The position numbers were made by a program, and so were the translations under genes. From Macrostomum hystrix (lineage: Eukaryota; Platyhelminthes; Macrostomidae): a stretch of 64,000 bases of DNA. Shown here piece by piece: positions 54,725 through 64,000 of the stretch. The stretch's first letter is position 1; each line of letters starts with the position of its first letter. The stretch is taken from positions 1,488,001 to 1,552,000 of the forward strand of contig CATNEN010000031.1 in assembly GCA_950097015.1 (NCBI GenBank), in the 5' to 3' direction. The notes under the pieces were generated by a model. It was not told the origin of the DNA and did no database searches. It saw only the letters and a program-made list of their open reading frames with translations.

Positions 54725-57010
54725 TCAGGCGAATGCTCCGCGCACTGGCGGCCAAATCTCTTCCGTGTCGTAAATTGTCGTGCACTCGATGACCCGACCC
54801 TCATCCAGCTCCCGTTGGCGATGCTTGAGCAGCCGTTGAACCTCTTTGACAACAAACCGCTCGGATGTTTTAATGTCGCGGCAGGAGCTCTCTGTGGCGC
54901 GGTTGAACGGGAAAGCCAGGCGTAGGGCGCCGAACTGCTTCGGCAGCCGCTTCCACTGCTTTGTGATTGGAAGATCACCGTAGGGACTGTTCGAGGCCTT
55001 CCACTCCTCTTCCTGACGACGGCGCTCCTGCTCTCCAGTGTCCAGCGCCTCCTGCAACTCCTGCTCTTGCTCATGCTGCTGATATCTTTGCTCGTCGCTG
55101 CCAAAGCGGCCATTGCTGCGCAAACGTCTGGCACTCTGAGGAACTCGACGGCTGAGCTGTCCGGCTGTTCTGAAACCTTTGACCGAGTCCACATCCGCTT
55201 CAGACTCGGCCGCTTCTGACTCTGCGTCGCCGGGTTCACGAAGCGCGTGAGGATCTCGCTCTGCCAGGAGGCGTAGTCTAGATGCCTTTGGCAACGGCGG
55301 ACGTCTTGTTGCTGCTGTCAGCGTCGGCTTTGACATCGCTGTCGGGGGCGGCAGCGGAGCCAGTGAGCTGATTCGCTGCTGATTTTGCTGGCTGCGAAGT
55401 AACGCTGCCCTGTTAATGCGGACCGGCTGGCCGATGCTCTTTCGTCTGAAAAGCTGCTGCTGCTGCTGTTCATCCGGCTCCTCGGCTGCCGAATCGGGCA
55501 CTAAGCTGGTTTCACTTTCACCTTCGTCTGGAGATCCTGGCGTCTGAATCGATGGCAAATTTGGAATTGATCTAGACATTCGTTGCATTTGTTGATTCAG
55601 CTGCTGCTGAATCGGCTGGTGACGCGCCGATCGCTGGCGACTTCGCAGAAGCTCCTCGAAGCCCCCGTAGGAAGACGCATTGCGACTGAGCCCTGGCAGC
55701 GAGGGTTGTGACAGTTCGGTCGGTGGTTTAGCCAACTCTTCAATAGACTCAAGCAGGCTGCAGCGAGACTCGCTGGCCCGCATGCTGTCGGTGCGGGTGA
55801 CGCCGCGAGACAGGTTGCCGCTCGAGCGCTGTCGGCGCAGCGACTTGGCCGAGCTGCTGCCGCTGGCGATACCGCTGTCCATGCTCTGCAGACTCAGGCG
55901 CTTCTCCTTGCCGGGCGCCTGCCGTCCGCCTCGGCTCTGCAGCTTGTCGGACTCCGTGAAGCACATCATATCGAAAACACCGTTGAGCATCTCACGCTTC
56001 ACCTGAGCGTCCACTGGACAGTCGATGTTGAGTGCCGGACTGAAATTTACCTCCAGTAGCCAGGGCTTGAGATTTGCATCGAGGAGGATGTCAAAGCCGT
56101 ACAGCTCGTAGCAGTTCCCACTTGACACCGTGGCAGATTTCGCCTGCGCCATCAAAGCCAGTACGATGATGGCGGTGACGCGACCGAAGATTACTCGGTC
56201 GTTGACACCGTGCCCATAAAGATAGTTTCTCAGACTGCTCAAACTCCATTTACAGCCCTCGCCAATGCCCATTTTGGCGGATTCGTACGACGGCCCAGTG
56301 ACATTAATACTGGTATTTGTGATGTGGCTGTACACATTGCACAGATTCTTCAGGTCATACTTTTCGGTACCAAACCGAACTAGACCCTCTTTGCAGATGT
56401 AGATAATCAAAGGCTTGAAGGAGACCACAACAGCATACAACCGGAGGTCGAACTTGTACCCACTGATAAGATAGGGATTGGACACGTACTCCTGCACAAT
56501 GGACTTCTCACTGTATCGCAGTTCACCAATGTCGTTGAACACGAAGATGCCCCGACCGCGACTAAGGTCTGCCGGCTTGAAAATCCAGAAGTTCGTTGCC
56601 TTCTTCTCCCTATTGTCAGCGAATTTCTGCTGAAACTGGCGCTCTTCTCGTGGCATTAGATAGGTGCTTGGAACAAAGTCAATCACCGTCTTGCCAAAGG
56701 TGCACTGCAAGATCTTCATCTCGCGGTGTAGGCCATCTTTAGTGGTGATGAGCGAGTTGCTTCCTATCTGGTGGTGATTGAGCCGTTGCCAGCTCTGCAG
56801 CTTCTCGAAATCAGACGCGCGAAAGCGTCCAATCTTCCACCAGAGGTTCCAATCGTTGGGCCCGTGCTCGCTTGGATCGAACTCGACCCAGTCGCGCTCT
56901 TCGCAGACCTCGCGCACAATGTCCGGCACGCCGGCGCCATCCGCCTGGAAGCGGACAACTATGCGACGGGCTTCGCTTTCCGTCGGCTCGGCAACTGACT
57001 GGTGCAGCAT
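54725..57010 (-). CDS. TTLL2: Tubulin polyglutamylase TTLL2-like
   Basis: A single uninterrupted reading frame of 761 residues runs from the ATG at 57010. The TTL domain spans about residues 40-350: WNLWWKIGRF, SWQRLNHHQIGSNSLITTKD, the ATP-grasp motifs FKPADLSRGRGIFVF (144-158) and GYKFDLRLY (184-192), KEGLVRFGTEKYDL, HITNTSIN, and the metal/ATP site YGFDILLDANLKPWLLEVNF (304-323). The pattern and order match TTLL2, which adds glutamates to tubulin tails in axonemes. A long Ser/Gln/Arg-rich tail follows, ending in a conserved-looking block (ITKQWKRLPKQFGALRLAFP, TIYDTEEIWPPVRG). The frame is open further upstream to 57181, but the ATG at 57010 is the last before the conserved region; an acceptor-like GTGCACAG lies between. 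Absence of introns over 2.3 kb contrasts with the neighbouring genes. Confidence 0.93.
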   Translation of the reverse strand: MLHQSVAEPTESEARRIVVRFQADGAGVPDIVREVCEERDWVEFDPSEHGPNDWNLWWKIGRFRASDFEKLQSWQRLNHHQIGSNSLITTKDGLHREMKILQCTFGKTVIDFVPSTYLMPREERQFQQKFADNREKKATNFWIFKPADLSRGRGIFVFNDIGELRYSEKSIVQEYVSNPYLISGYKFDLRLYAVVVSFKPLIIYICKEGLVRFGTEKYDLKNLCNVYSHITNTSINVTGPSYESAKMGIGEGCKWSLSSLRNYLYGHGVNDRVIFGRVTAIIVLALMAQAKSATVSSGNCYELYGFDILLDANLKPWLLEVNFSPALNIDCPVDAQVKREMLNGVFDMMCFTESDKLQSRGGRQAPGKEKRLSLQSMDSGIASGSSSAKSLRRQRSSGNLSRGVTRTDSMRASESRCSLLESIEELAKPPTELSQPSLPGLSRNASSYGGFEELLRSRQRSARHQPIQQQLNQQMQRMSRSIPNLPSIQTPGSPDEGESETSLVPDSAAEEPDEQQQQQLFRRKSIGQPVRINRAALLRSQQNQQRISSLAPLPPPTAMSKPTLTAATRRPPLPKASRLRLLAERDPHALREPGDAESEAAESEADVDSVKGFRTAGQLSRRVPQSARRLRSNGRFGSDEQRYQQHEQEQELQEALDTGEQERRRQEEEWKASNSPYGDLPITKQWKRLPKQFGALRLAFPFNRATESSCRDIKTSERFVVKEVQRLLKHRQRELDEGRVIECTTIYDTEEIWPPVRGAFA

Positions 57011-59619
57011 TGCGCTGGGGCAGCCCGACCTGGTCGCATCCGAATCTGCGCGTGTGGATTTTTTAGATGTGAACGTCTGTGCACATCTCACTTTAGAAAG
57101 CAACACACCTTGTGAATTAACACACCTATGGCATGGAACAGGTCTGAGTAAGAGATACATATTTGCCATTTCATATAACACTCACATTATAGTTCACCAG
57201 ACAATGGCAGGTTATTTATTGAATTGCTCGTTGGTTGTTTTTCAGCACGTGTGCTAGTGTACAATGCTCTGTTATAAGCTGCACTTGACACGTCCTAGCG
57301 ACTGCCCTGAAGCAATCGCAGTCGATCAACCTTCTGAAGTATTGCACAACTGGGTCGAACAGCAATTAGCCTTTCTAGAAATTGTTCGTTAACTCTCGGA
57401 CTCTACTGAGCGAAACCGGTCGTAGAGTCTGGACTTTTATGCGAATCCTTTGCTATTTCGCCTTTCATGCACTGAAACTCTATACTCTGTGAGCCAATGA
57501 AATCGCGCCCCTATTCTCGCTATTGAGACCAAGTCACGCCTATAGGTGGGCAGAAAAGGAATGCAGCGGAACAGACAGTTTGAAGGTTGGCTGAAACACC
57601 ACAGGGTGAGGCGAAAGTGAGAGGAATACACGCTGACTGGAGATTGCGTGCTGAGACAGAGGAGGAGAGTGGGCGCAGCCGACTGGACGGAAAGAGAGTT
57701 TTTACGCAGGCACCGTTTTTATCTGAGCAACGTGCCTATATTCCGTTGTTTGGCGACCGCAGGACCATTCCTTCCAGCTCCAATTGCTCTCTCTCTCTCT
57801 CTTTACTTTATTCTATACTGTCTCTTTCTCATTCACTGAGAAAAGCGAGGGAGAGATCGAGAGAATGCACACGAGCACAGCAGCTTCACACACATCGCAT
57901 ACAAGGTGAATACACATCAAGGTGTGCGATGAGCACACACGGCTGCGGGCCACATTGAAAGACCACATGCTTATTGCTTCATACAGGTGTCGTAACGAGT
58001 GATAGGCGACGGTCTGCTGCTAGTTTACTCAGTCTGCTTGATTAGCCAGACCAAGCAGAGTCCATGGTTCAGAGTCCAGAGGCGATAGACCTCCTGCACT
58101 GCAGCTGCGAGAACGATAATGTGTGCAAAACTATACGAGACTTAAAAGGGCAATTAAAACAGCAAGAGCTGAAACAGAAGCCGTGCTCAGTTAACGGTGA
58201 TTAGATAAAAAATTTAAATGCATCGAGCACAACTTTATCCCAATGACTACTTAACTAGGTCTCGCAAGCGGTGGCAAAATAGGTGAAAATAGCATATTTT
58301 TCACGATCGTGTAACTTTTGATCGTTTCCGCGCAGAAAGATAATGGGCAGAATTTATTTCTCTTTCAGCCAAAATCATACTTGAGGCTGTGTTGCTGTAA
58401 GTAGTCGAAAGAATAGTACATTAAATTACACATACCCCAGAAAAAGCTGTTCAGAAATGATTTTCAATAAGATTTAAAATACTAAGGGTTTAAGCCATAG
58501 TTCTATATGAATCCAATTTATATTCTATGAGGGGCTCTACGAGTATACAAATCCAATCCAATCCAATTCGAAATTCGTACAGTGGATTGTAAGCAATAGC
58601 CAAGAAACTTACTAATTTTTTCATACACGTATCTAAACACAATCAATATGAAAAATGTTAAACTCCAAGGCCCTTTTTTATGGCATGCAAATAGCAAAAT
58701 GACACACAATCAATAATAAAACTATAAACACTGACTTCTTAACTACTCAACTAAACTTATACTTTAGATAAGTACTTTAAGTACATTAAATTCGTTAGGT
58801 AACTACAAAAATTATATAACTTTCCTAGTATCCTTTTTGCTTTATCCTTCTGCACTTACCACGATAAATCGCTTTCGCATTATGTGCATTTAATAGTCTA
58901 TAAACTCCAAGCTCTGATAGCAGTTGGTAGCACAGTTCACATTACAAAAAGCACATTTCTTATGAAGCTCTTACTATATAAAACCAATAGTAAGGTATCA
59001 ACTCTACACGTTTCCGCTCTGTCAACAGAAAAATGACAAAGTATCGACCAACAGTCCTTTTGTATACATCATATAGATCGTAGATTTAGAATGTCGTGTC
59101 AAAATATGTAATTTCCCATGTTAATTTTATTCATAAACATAGAGAAAGTTATAGAAAAAATTTGGCTAAAGCAGGGTATCAACATTTCAAATAATTCGAC
59201 ATTCCTCACTAGTGACATGCACTTATTAACATGTACTGCTCGATTCGGCATGTCGGGAATACTTTTGTTGGGAAGCAAAAAAAGTACTTAAAAAGAATCA
59301 GTTTGTGCAAGTAAAAGTGCTTTCCCTAATTCACATAAAGTGGCATTGAAGCACTATGTGCAGTTATAGCTTTTGTCGATAATTTGTTAGATTTCATGCA
59401 CAAATTAGTAGGTTTTTTAAAAAGAGGTAAAAGTTTATTGTCGATACGACGATACTCGATACTGTGTCGATGCGCGCGGTGCGAGCTCATTTCATTAAAA
59501 AATTCATAACTTACCATCCGAGCATAAGTACAAGTTTTACTTTTTAAGCAGCATAAAATTTCAAAATTGGTGCACTATTTTCATCTGAGCTCATAAGACA
59601 GGACGAAACAGCTACTGAC
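57011..59619. other. Intergenic region between divergent TTLL2-like and RING genes
   Basis: Presumed promoter region for both genes. A CTCTCTCTCTCTCTCTTTA run lies at about 57788-57806. The rest is AT-rich with no supported feature. Confidence 0.4.
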
Positions 59620-62600
59620 ATGGTAGGGCGCCGCAGAGGAGGCCAGAATAATGCTGCTAGAGCAGCTGCAAAGGTAGCTAGTCCACCGAAAGAAGTAATA
59701 GAAGAAGAAACGTAAGATATTTTTGCTAATGATATTATAATTGACATTATCATTAGGTTCTCCAATATATGTTTAATCCTTCTATGCTTTTGACTCTTAC
59801 AAAACCATGAACTGAACCTAAGCCAATTAAAATCCAAACTTTTATTAAAAAATCACTGGATGGGCATGGTCAACCATATAGATTGGCCTAAGGCTTAAAA
59901 TTATTTTAATTAAGCAAAATATTTCCTAAATAGAGTTATCAGCTGTCTTATTTAGTTCTAGCTGATACTAAAAGAAATGGAAGTGCTTATTCCCAAGGTC
60001 CCGTGCCGATAATTTCAATTTTATCCACACAGATCCATGCCGATAATTTTCTGCTTATCCACACGGCAGCTTGTATGAATAGGTCTACTTTCAAGTCCCT
60101 ACCTATTCTAATTCTTCTCTGAGCATAAGGCTTTTGCTTCAGAGTATAGTGTATAGTGTACACTATCAATGAATAGTGTAAAAGAATAACAATGATGTAT
60201 AATGTGTGACGAGTTTGGTGCTGACTAGAATTCTGCTGGTTGACTCGTATGATTTTCTTTGATAGACTTTTTACTTTTTAAGTCTATACAATTCAAATGA
60301 AAACACGTAACGATGACAAAAGATTTAGTAAGTTGCTATTAAAATAATTGAAAAGGATGACATTAATGTCAGTTAATTAATCTGTAGAAATGTAGAACAC
60401 TGTCGTAACACACTGGCAACTTTGTTGATCTATTGGCTTGAGGGTTCAACAAAATGTTCAAACCTGAAAGGGCCTCGTTTCAAAGAACAGAACCGTGTGG
60501 ATAAAATTGAAATTAACGGCACGGCATATATAAAGAGTTGTAGACCTATTTATACAAGCTGCCGTGTGGATAAGCAGAAAATTATCGGCACAGATCCGTG
60601 TGGATAAAATTGAAATTATCGGCACTGGACCGTGGGAATAAGCTCTGCCAAAAGAAATAGGTCTAAATTGACTTGTACATGTACCAACATTGTTAAGTAG
60701 CTATGATAAGTATTATGTTTATTTGATCGGATCCTAGACTCTTCATCATCTTACAACTTTGTCATCCACTTGGAAGGTAGGACACTTTGTCATCCAGCCA
60801 ATTGGCATGCTTTAAAGTTTGGTCAGTTAGTCATCTACTAATAACAAGCAATCTAGTTTGTCATCAATAAAGTGAGGGTGGGGTGGTCCCTTCAAAGGCA
60901 TGAAGGCCTTCCTGGGAGCCACTCCTTTGGATATATTCATCAATGGAGAGGCTGCGAAGAGCACCAGGCGCCTTATGGATGTGCATGACTTTCAATTTCT
61001 TGAGAGCCTTCAAAAAGTGCTCTTTCACTCCCCACTCCAATCTGTGCTTGAAAACTCTGGGCGAGTGTGAAAGGCTCAACATCCTCTCTGATGGAATACC
61101 CGCAACTCTGATCCTAAGCCACAGGTACATGGTCGAAATTCAGCCTTGCTAAGAGGCAAACGACAGCTGGACCGCCCTGAAATCCACTGTTATACTGACG
61201 GCTCCCTGATAAATGGAATCTTGGGATTCGGAGCCTGTATCTACAAGGGAGAAAAGGTCGCCTGGACTCACTCCCAGCACACTGGGAAAAACAACAGCAT
61301 TTTTTCAGAACAAGATGCTTGCCATCAGTTCAAGTGCAGCAGAGTTGCCCCAGAAGGGGCTCACTGACCGGAAGATCATTTTCCACTCTGACAGTCAAGC
61401 TGCCCTCTGGGCCCTTGACTGCAGCACCACCTGCTCTAAGACCACCTTGGACTGCAACGCCCAGCTCAACAGGCTAGCACGGGCCAACAAGGTCAAGCTC
61501 AAATGGATCCCAGGTCACGCTGGCTTCCTAGGGAATGAGATGGCGGACTAGCTTGCAAAAGCTGGAGCAGCCAGCACCCTGACGGGGCCAGAGCCTGGCG
61601 CTCCTATACCCTTCACTGTGACCAACCTCAAGCTGAAGCACTGGATGGAGGCATAGCACCTGGACAGATGGACCAAGACCCAGAACCAGAACTGCAAGCA
61701 GTCCAGGGCAGTGGTCCCATGTCCATCTCACCGCCTGCGCAAAGCCCTCTTAAAGCTGAACCGCAGAGATCTCTGCGCAGTAAGCATGGCCCTCTCAGGG
61801 CATGGCTGTTTTTCTTGGCATCGATATCTCCAGGGCCTGCTCCTAGAGGACAAATGTACCTTTTCTAGCTTGGGCAGCAAAAATGCCAAGCACTTTATCT
61901 GCCACTGCCCAGTTTTCACCAGGGCAAGGCTTGAACACCCTGAGCCTAACCCAACTCTCTCCAATGTTTGCAGGCCCAAGAGCATCCCTCCTCCCTCGTG
62001 GAGGACCACGCTGCAGGCGAGTCTGATGGGCCACCCTGAGCAACACCACCTCTCCTGAGGTTGTCTGGTTTGCCAGGGGTTAGCGGAATGGGCGGTCCTC
62101 TCTGCCTCCTTGCTGTGTCCGCCAGTCGAAACTTATTTCATTATAAGAGTTAAAAGATAGGTGCCAACACGATGTGGGGAGGGGTGGTTCTATTCTAACT
62201 TTGAAAACTTTTGTTTTATAGATGACAATGTGTCCACAAGTCTAAGTCTCTTTGTTATCCATCCTCTGCGATATTGGACAGATCGTCATCTGGATGACGA
62301 AGTTGTAAGATGACAAAGTGTCCAGGTACCAATTGATCTAAGACAGTATCTAGGCTATTTTAGCTATGCCTAATAAGAGCTATATTATTTTTGGCATTCT
62401 TTTCTAATTGTTAATTAATTATCTGTTTTTCTGAAAAGTTTTATTTCAAATCAATACTAAAACATTGGGAAATCATTTTAAAACAATGGGAAATAATTAA
62501 ACAATAGGAAAAATGATATGATGAGTGTCAAATATTGTGTCCAAATTCTGCAGGATTGCATGTCAAAATTCAGTAGGGATAATAATGTATTGTATATATT

Positions 62601-64000
62601 GTATTCTGTTGTATGCCAATATCTTGTATGCCACCTTCCTTTTTTTGCTGAAGCTTACTCTAATAAATAATTCAAAACAAGAAGAAAAATAAATTTTCAA
62701 AAGCCCATTTAAAATCATATTTTTCTGTAACATGTATAAAAAAATCATGCAGATTTATTTCAATAAAAATGTAGCATTTCTTTTGTTTTACCTAATTATT
62801 TTAATCTGATAAAATATAGTTGTACTTGATTTAAAAGACTTATTCTTTTTATTAAACAGTCACATAAGTTCACTCATGAGTTGGTGCTTGTGTATTATGA
62901 GTGGATAGCTAATAGCTTTACTATATGTCTATAGGTATGCCAGCTTGATTCACATGTTTGAATGTATGCCAAGTGTACATAAAGAAATGTACAGTGTTAG
63001 CTAGCAGCATGAGGCTTACTATAATTTTCATTTTTTTCATGATTATTTATTATGATTACTTTAGTAGTATGACAAAGTTCAATATTGAAAATAATAACAT
63101 TCACCTAATTGGCAGCTATGGTATAACATTTCCAATAGCTACATACAGCGTTTTTCTGGACTAAGGAAGCTGCTATATGTACCTAGACTTCTGACTAGCT
63201 GATGTTACCAAAAGCTATTACAGCAAAGGGAGCTGAAATAGCTAGGTAAAAGTGTCTTGTTTGAGGACAAATTGATTTCCTCTATACTGATATTTTCAGA
63301 AACTGACTGACCTCAAGGTCACAAGTTTTTAGATCTGATCACTGCGCAGTACTAAAGTCATATGCCTTTAAATGACGGGCAATAAAAATGGACCTATGGC
63401 TATAAGTTATATCATATAGACTTAGTAAGAAGCGCAATATCTTATTTTTTACTTGCTTTTTGAAAATAAGTATGATTTAAAATGTTTTAAATCATTTGAA
63501 ATGTAAATAATTGGTGCTAGTAGATTTGTAAATACGATTTAAAAAAACAAATACTAACTTGCACGCAGAAATTTTTTTTGCTATCTACATAAGTGATGTT
63601 GCATTTAATGCAAGTTCGTGAAATTTTCAATGATTGGTTTATACTTACTATTTTGTTATATCCTCAAACTTTGTATCCAGGTACTTTCTAAACCCAGATG
63701 CAGTGAGTCCGCACCTATATTGCTGCATCTGTCAGGAAGTGTTCAAAGAGCCTTGGCGTGCTCCCTGTGGTCACAGCTTCTGCAAGCGGTGTATATTTGA
63801 TTGGCTAGCTAAAAATGCCATCTGTCCTAGCGATCGCAAGCCAGTTACTGTTGGCCAGCTTCATCATGACTTTTTAGTGCAGAACATTATCGACGATTAC
63901 ATTGTGGCCTGCCCTTGGCGCGCTCTCGGCTGTAACAATGTTGGACCGCTGCACCAGCTGAAGGAGCACAAGAAGGTCTGCCCGTTGAATCCGAACACAA
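59620..64000 (+). CDS. RING / TRAF-type zinc-finger E3 ubiquitin ligase, 5' part (cut by window edge)
   Basis: Exon 1, 59620-59711, encodes MVGRRRGGQNNAARAA and onward and ends at donor AAC|GTAAGA in phase 2. Exon 2 starts at 63681 after GTATCCAG, and its first base completes the split codon, giving T then YFLNPDAVSPHLY. The RING finger is C45-x2-C48, C60-x-H62, C65-x2-C68, C79-x2-D82. The last ligand is aspartate, as in TRAF6 and NRDP1. A TRAF-type zinc-finger segment begins (ACPWRALGCNNVGPLHQLKE, then HKKVCPLNP) and the window ends in it. RING-plus-TRAF-zinc-finger proteins such as NRDP1, RNF151, PDZRN and TRAFs are ubiquitin ligases, but which one this is needs the missing C-terminus. The intron is 3969 bp and holds two mobile elements. 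Confidence 0.82.
59979..60649. mobile_element. MULE-like MITE, copy 2 (in RING gene intron), with 9-bp flanking repeats
   Basis: Termini are GGAAGTGCTTATTCCCAAGG and GGCAGAGCTTATTCCCACGG (reverse complement), continuing through the ATTTTATCCACAC motifs shared with 26445-27382. Orientation is opposite to copy 1 and the arm duplication is absent. The 9-mer AAAAGAAAT lies on both sides (59970-59978 and 60650-60658). A 9-bp duplication suggests the Mutator superfamily, by inference. Confidence 0.8.
60729..62330. mobile_element. 1.6-kb TIR-bounded element containing LINE sequence
   Basis: The 39-base ends align as inverted repeats with six mismatches: left GGATCCTAGACTCTTCATCA and onward, right (reverse complement) GGTACCTGGACACTTTGTCA and onward, sharing CATCTTACAACTT. 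ACTTTGTCATCC-type motifs recur just inside both ends. The flanks are ATTTGATC (60721-60728) and AATTGATC (62331-62338), seven of eight identical, a possible 8-bp target duplication. The interior is a degenerate LINE 3' region. Confidence 0.55.
60880..62130 (+). pseudogene. Degenerate LINE ORF2 3' region with RNase H domain
   Basis: Plus-strand frames give KAFLGATPLDIFINGEA, then RNase H: IHCYTDGSLINGILGFGACI, a frameshift near 61315-61330, then IIFHSDSQAALWAL and KLKWIPGHAGFLGNEMAD. These carry the D-E-D-D type residues of RNase HI. A TAG interrupts right after EMAD (61549). A terminal HFICHCPVFTRARL segment resembles the Cys/His end of such ORFs. RNase H after RT points to an I/Jockey-type clade. 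The frameshift and stops make it non-functional. Confidence 0.75.
62331..63680. other. Rest of RING gene intron 1
   Basis: AT-rich intron sequence ending in the acceptor TTTGTATCCAG. No further feature was recognised. Confidence 0.5.

Overview
The window is from a metazoan nuclear genome. Genes are split by GT-AG introns, the coding content is animal-like (a CWC22 splicing factor, a TTLL tubulin glutamylase, a CCDC181-type microtubule protein, a proteasome-assembly chaperone, a secreted amidated neuropeptide precursor), and a large share is tandem repeats and non-autonomous transposons. Several genes carry a splice acceptor a few bases upstream of the start codon with no obvious 5' coding exon. 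That fits spliced-leader trans-splicing, and together with the KK-cleaved amidated peptides it suggests a lophotrochozoan, most likely a free-living flatworm. The taxon is an inference.

Layout. 1-20.6 kb is dominated by minisatellites (units of 42, 29, 20, 55, 30, 13 and 36 bp, CT-rich and GT-rich arrays). Between them lie a THAP-domain ORF (7.8-8.2 kb, minus), an isolated exon-like segment (8.5 kb, plus) and a small single-pass membrane protein gene (last two exons 16.46-16.97 kb, plus). 19.7-24.4 kb holds two minus-strand genes in close head-to-tail order: CWC22, complete in three exons and 909 aa, then PSMG2. The CWC22 C-terminal Arg/Asp tail is encoded by a 27-bp minisatellite. 24.5-28.7 kb is AT-rich and holds two TIR elements. 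28.8-30.1 kb is a two-exon neuropeptide precursor predicted to release seven -RFRamide peptides. 35.2-37.6 kb is a four-exon CCDC181-like gene. 38.7-46.8 kb holds three tandem minus-strand copies of an isopenicillin-N-synthase-like Fe(II)/2-oxoglutarate oxygenase with identical exon lengths (414/240/330 bp); the last copy has a truncated LINE in intron 2. 48.2-49.1 kb is a hAT-like MITE with exact 8-bp target duplications. 50.6-52.0 kb is a 20-bp array. 54.7-57.0 kb is a single-exon TTLL2-like gene. From 59.6 kb to the window edge is a RING/TRAF-zinc-finger E3 ligase gene; its 4-kb first intron contains a MULE-like MITE and a TIR element carrying LINE RNase H sequence.

Together the ordinary genes point to splicing (CWC22), proteasome assembly (PSMG2), ciliary or axonemal microtubules (TTLL2, CCDC181), ubiquitylation (RING) and peptide signalling. 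Tandem repeats take up roughly a fifth of the window. In two cases a repeat array lies inside coding sequence and builds the protein: the CWC22 tail and the neuropeptide copies.
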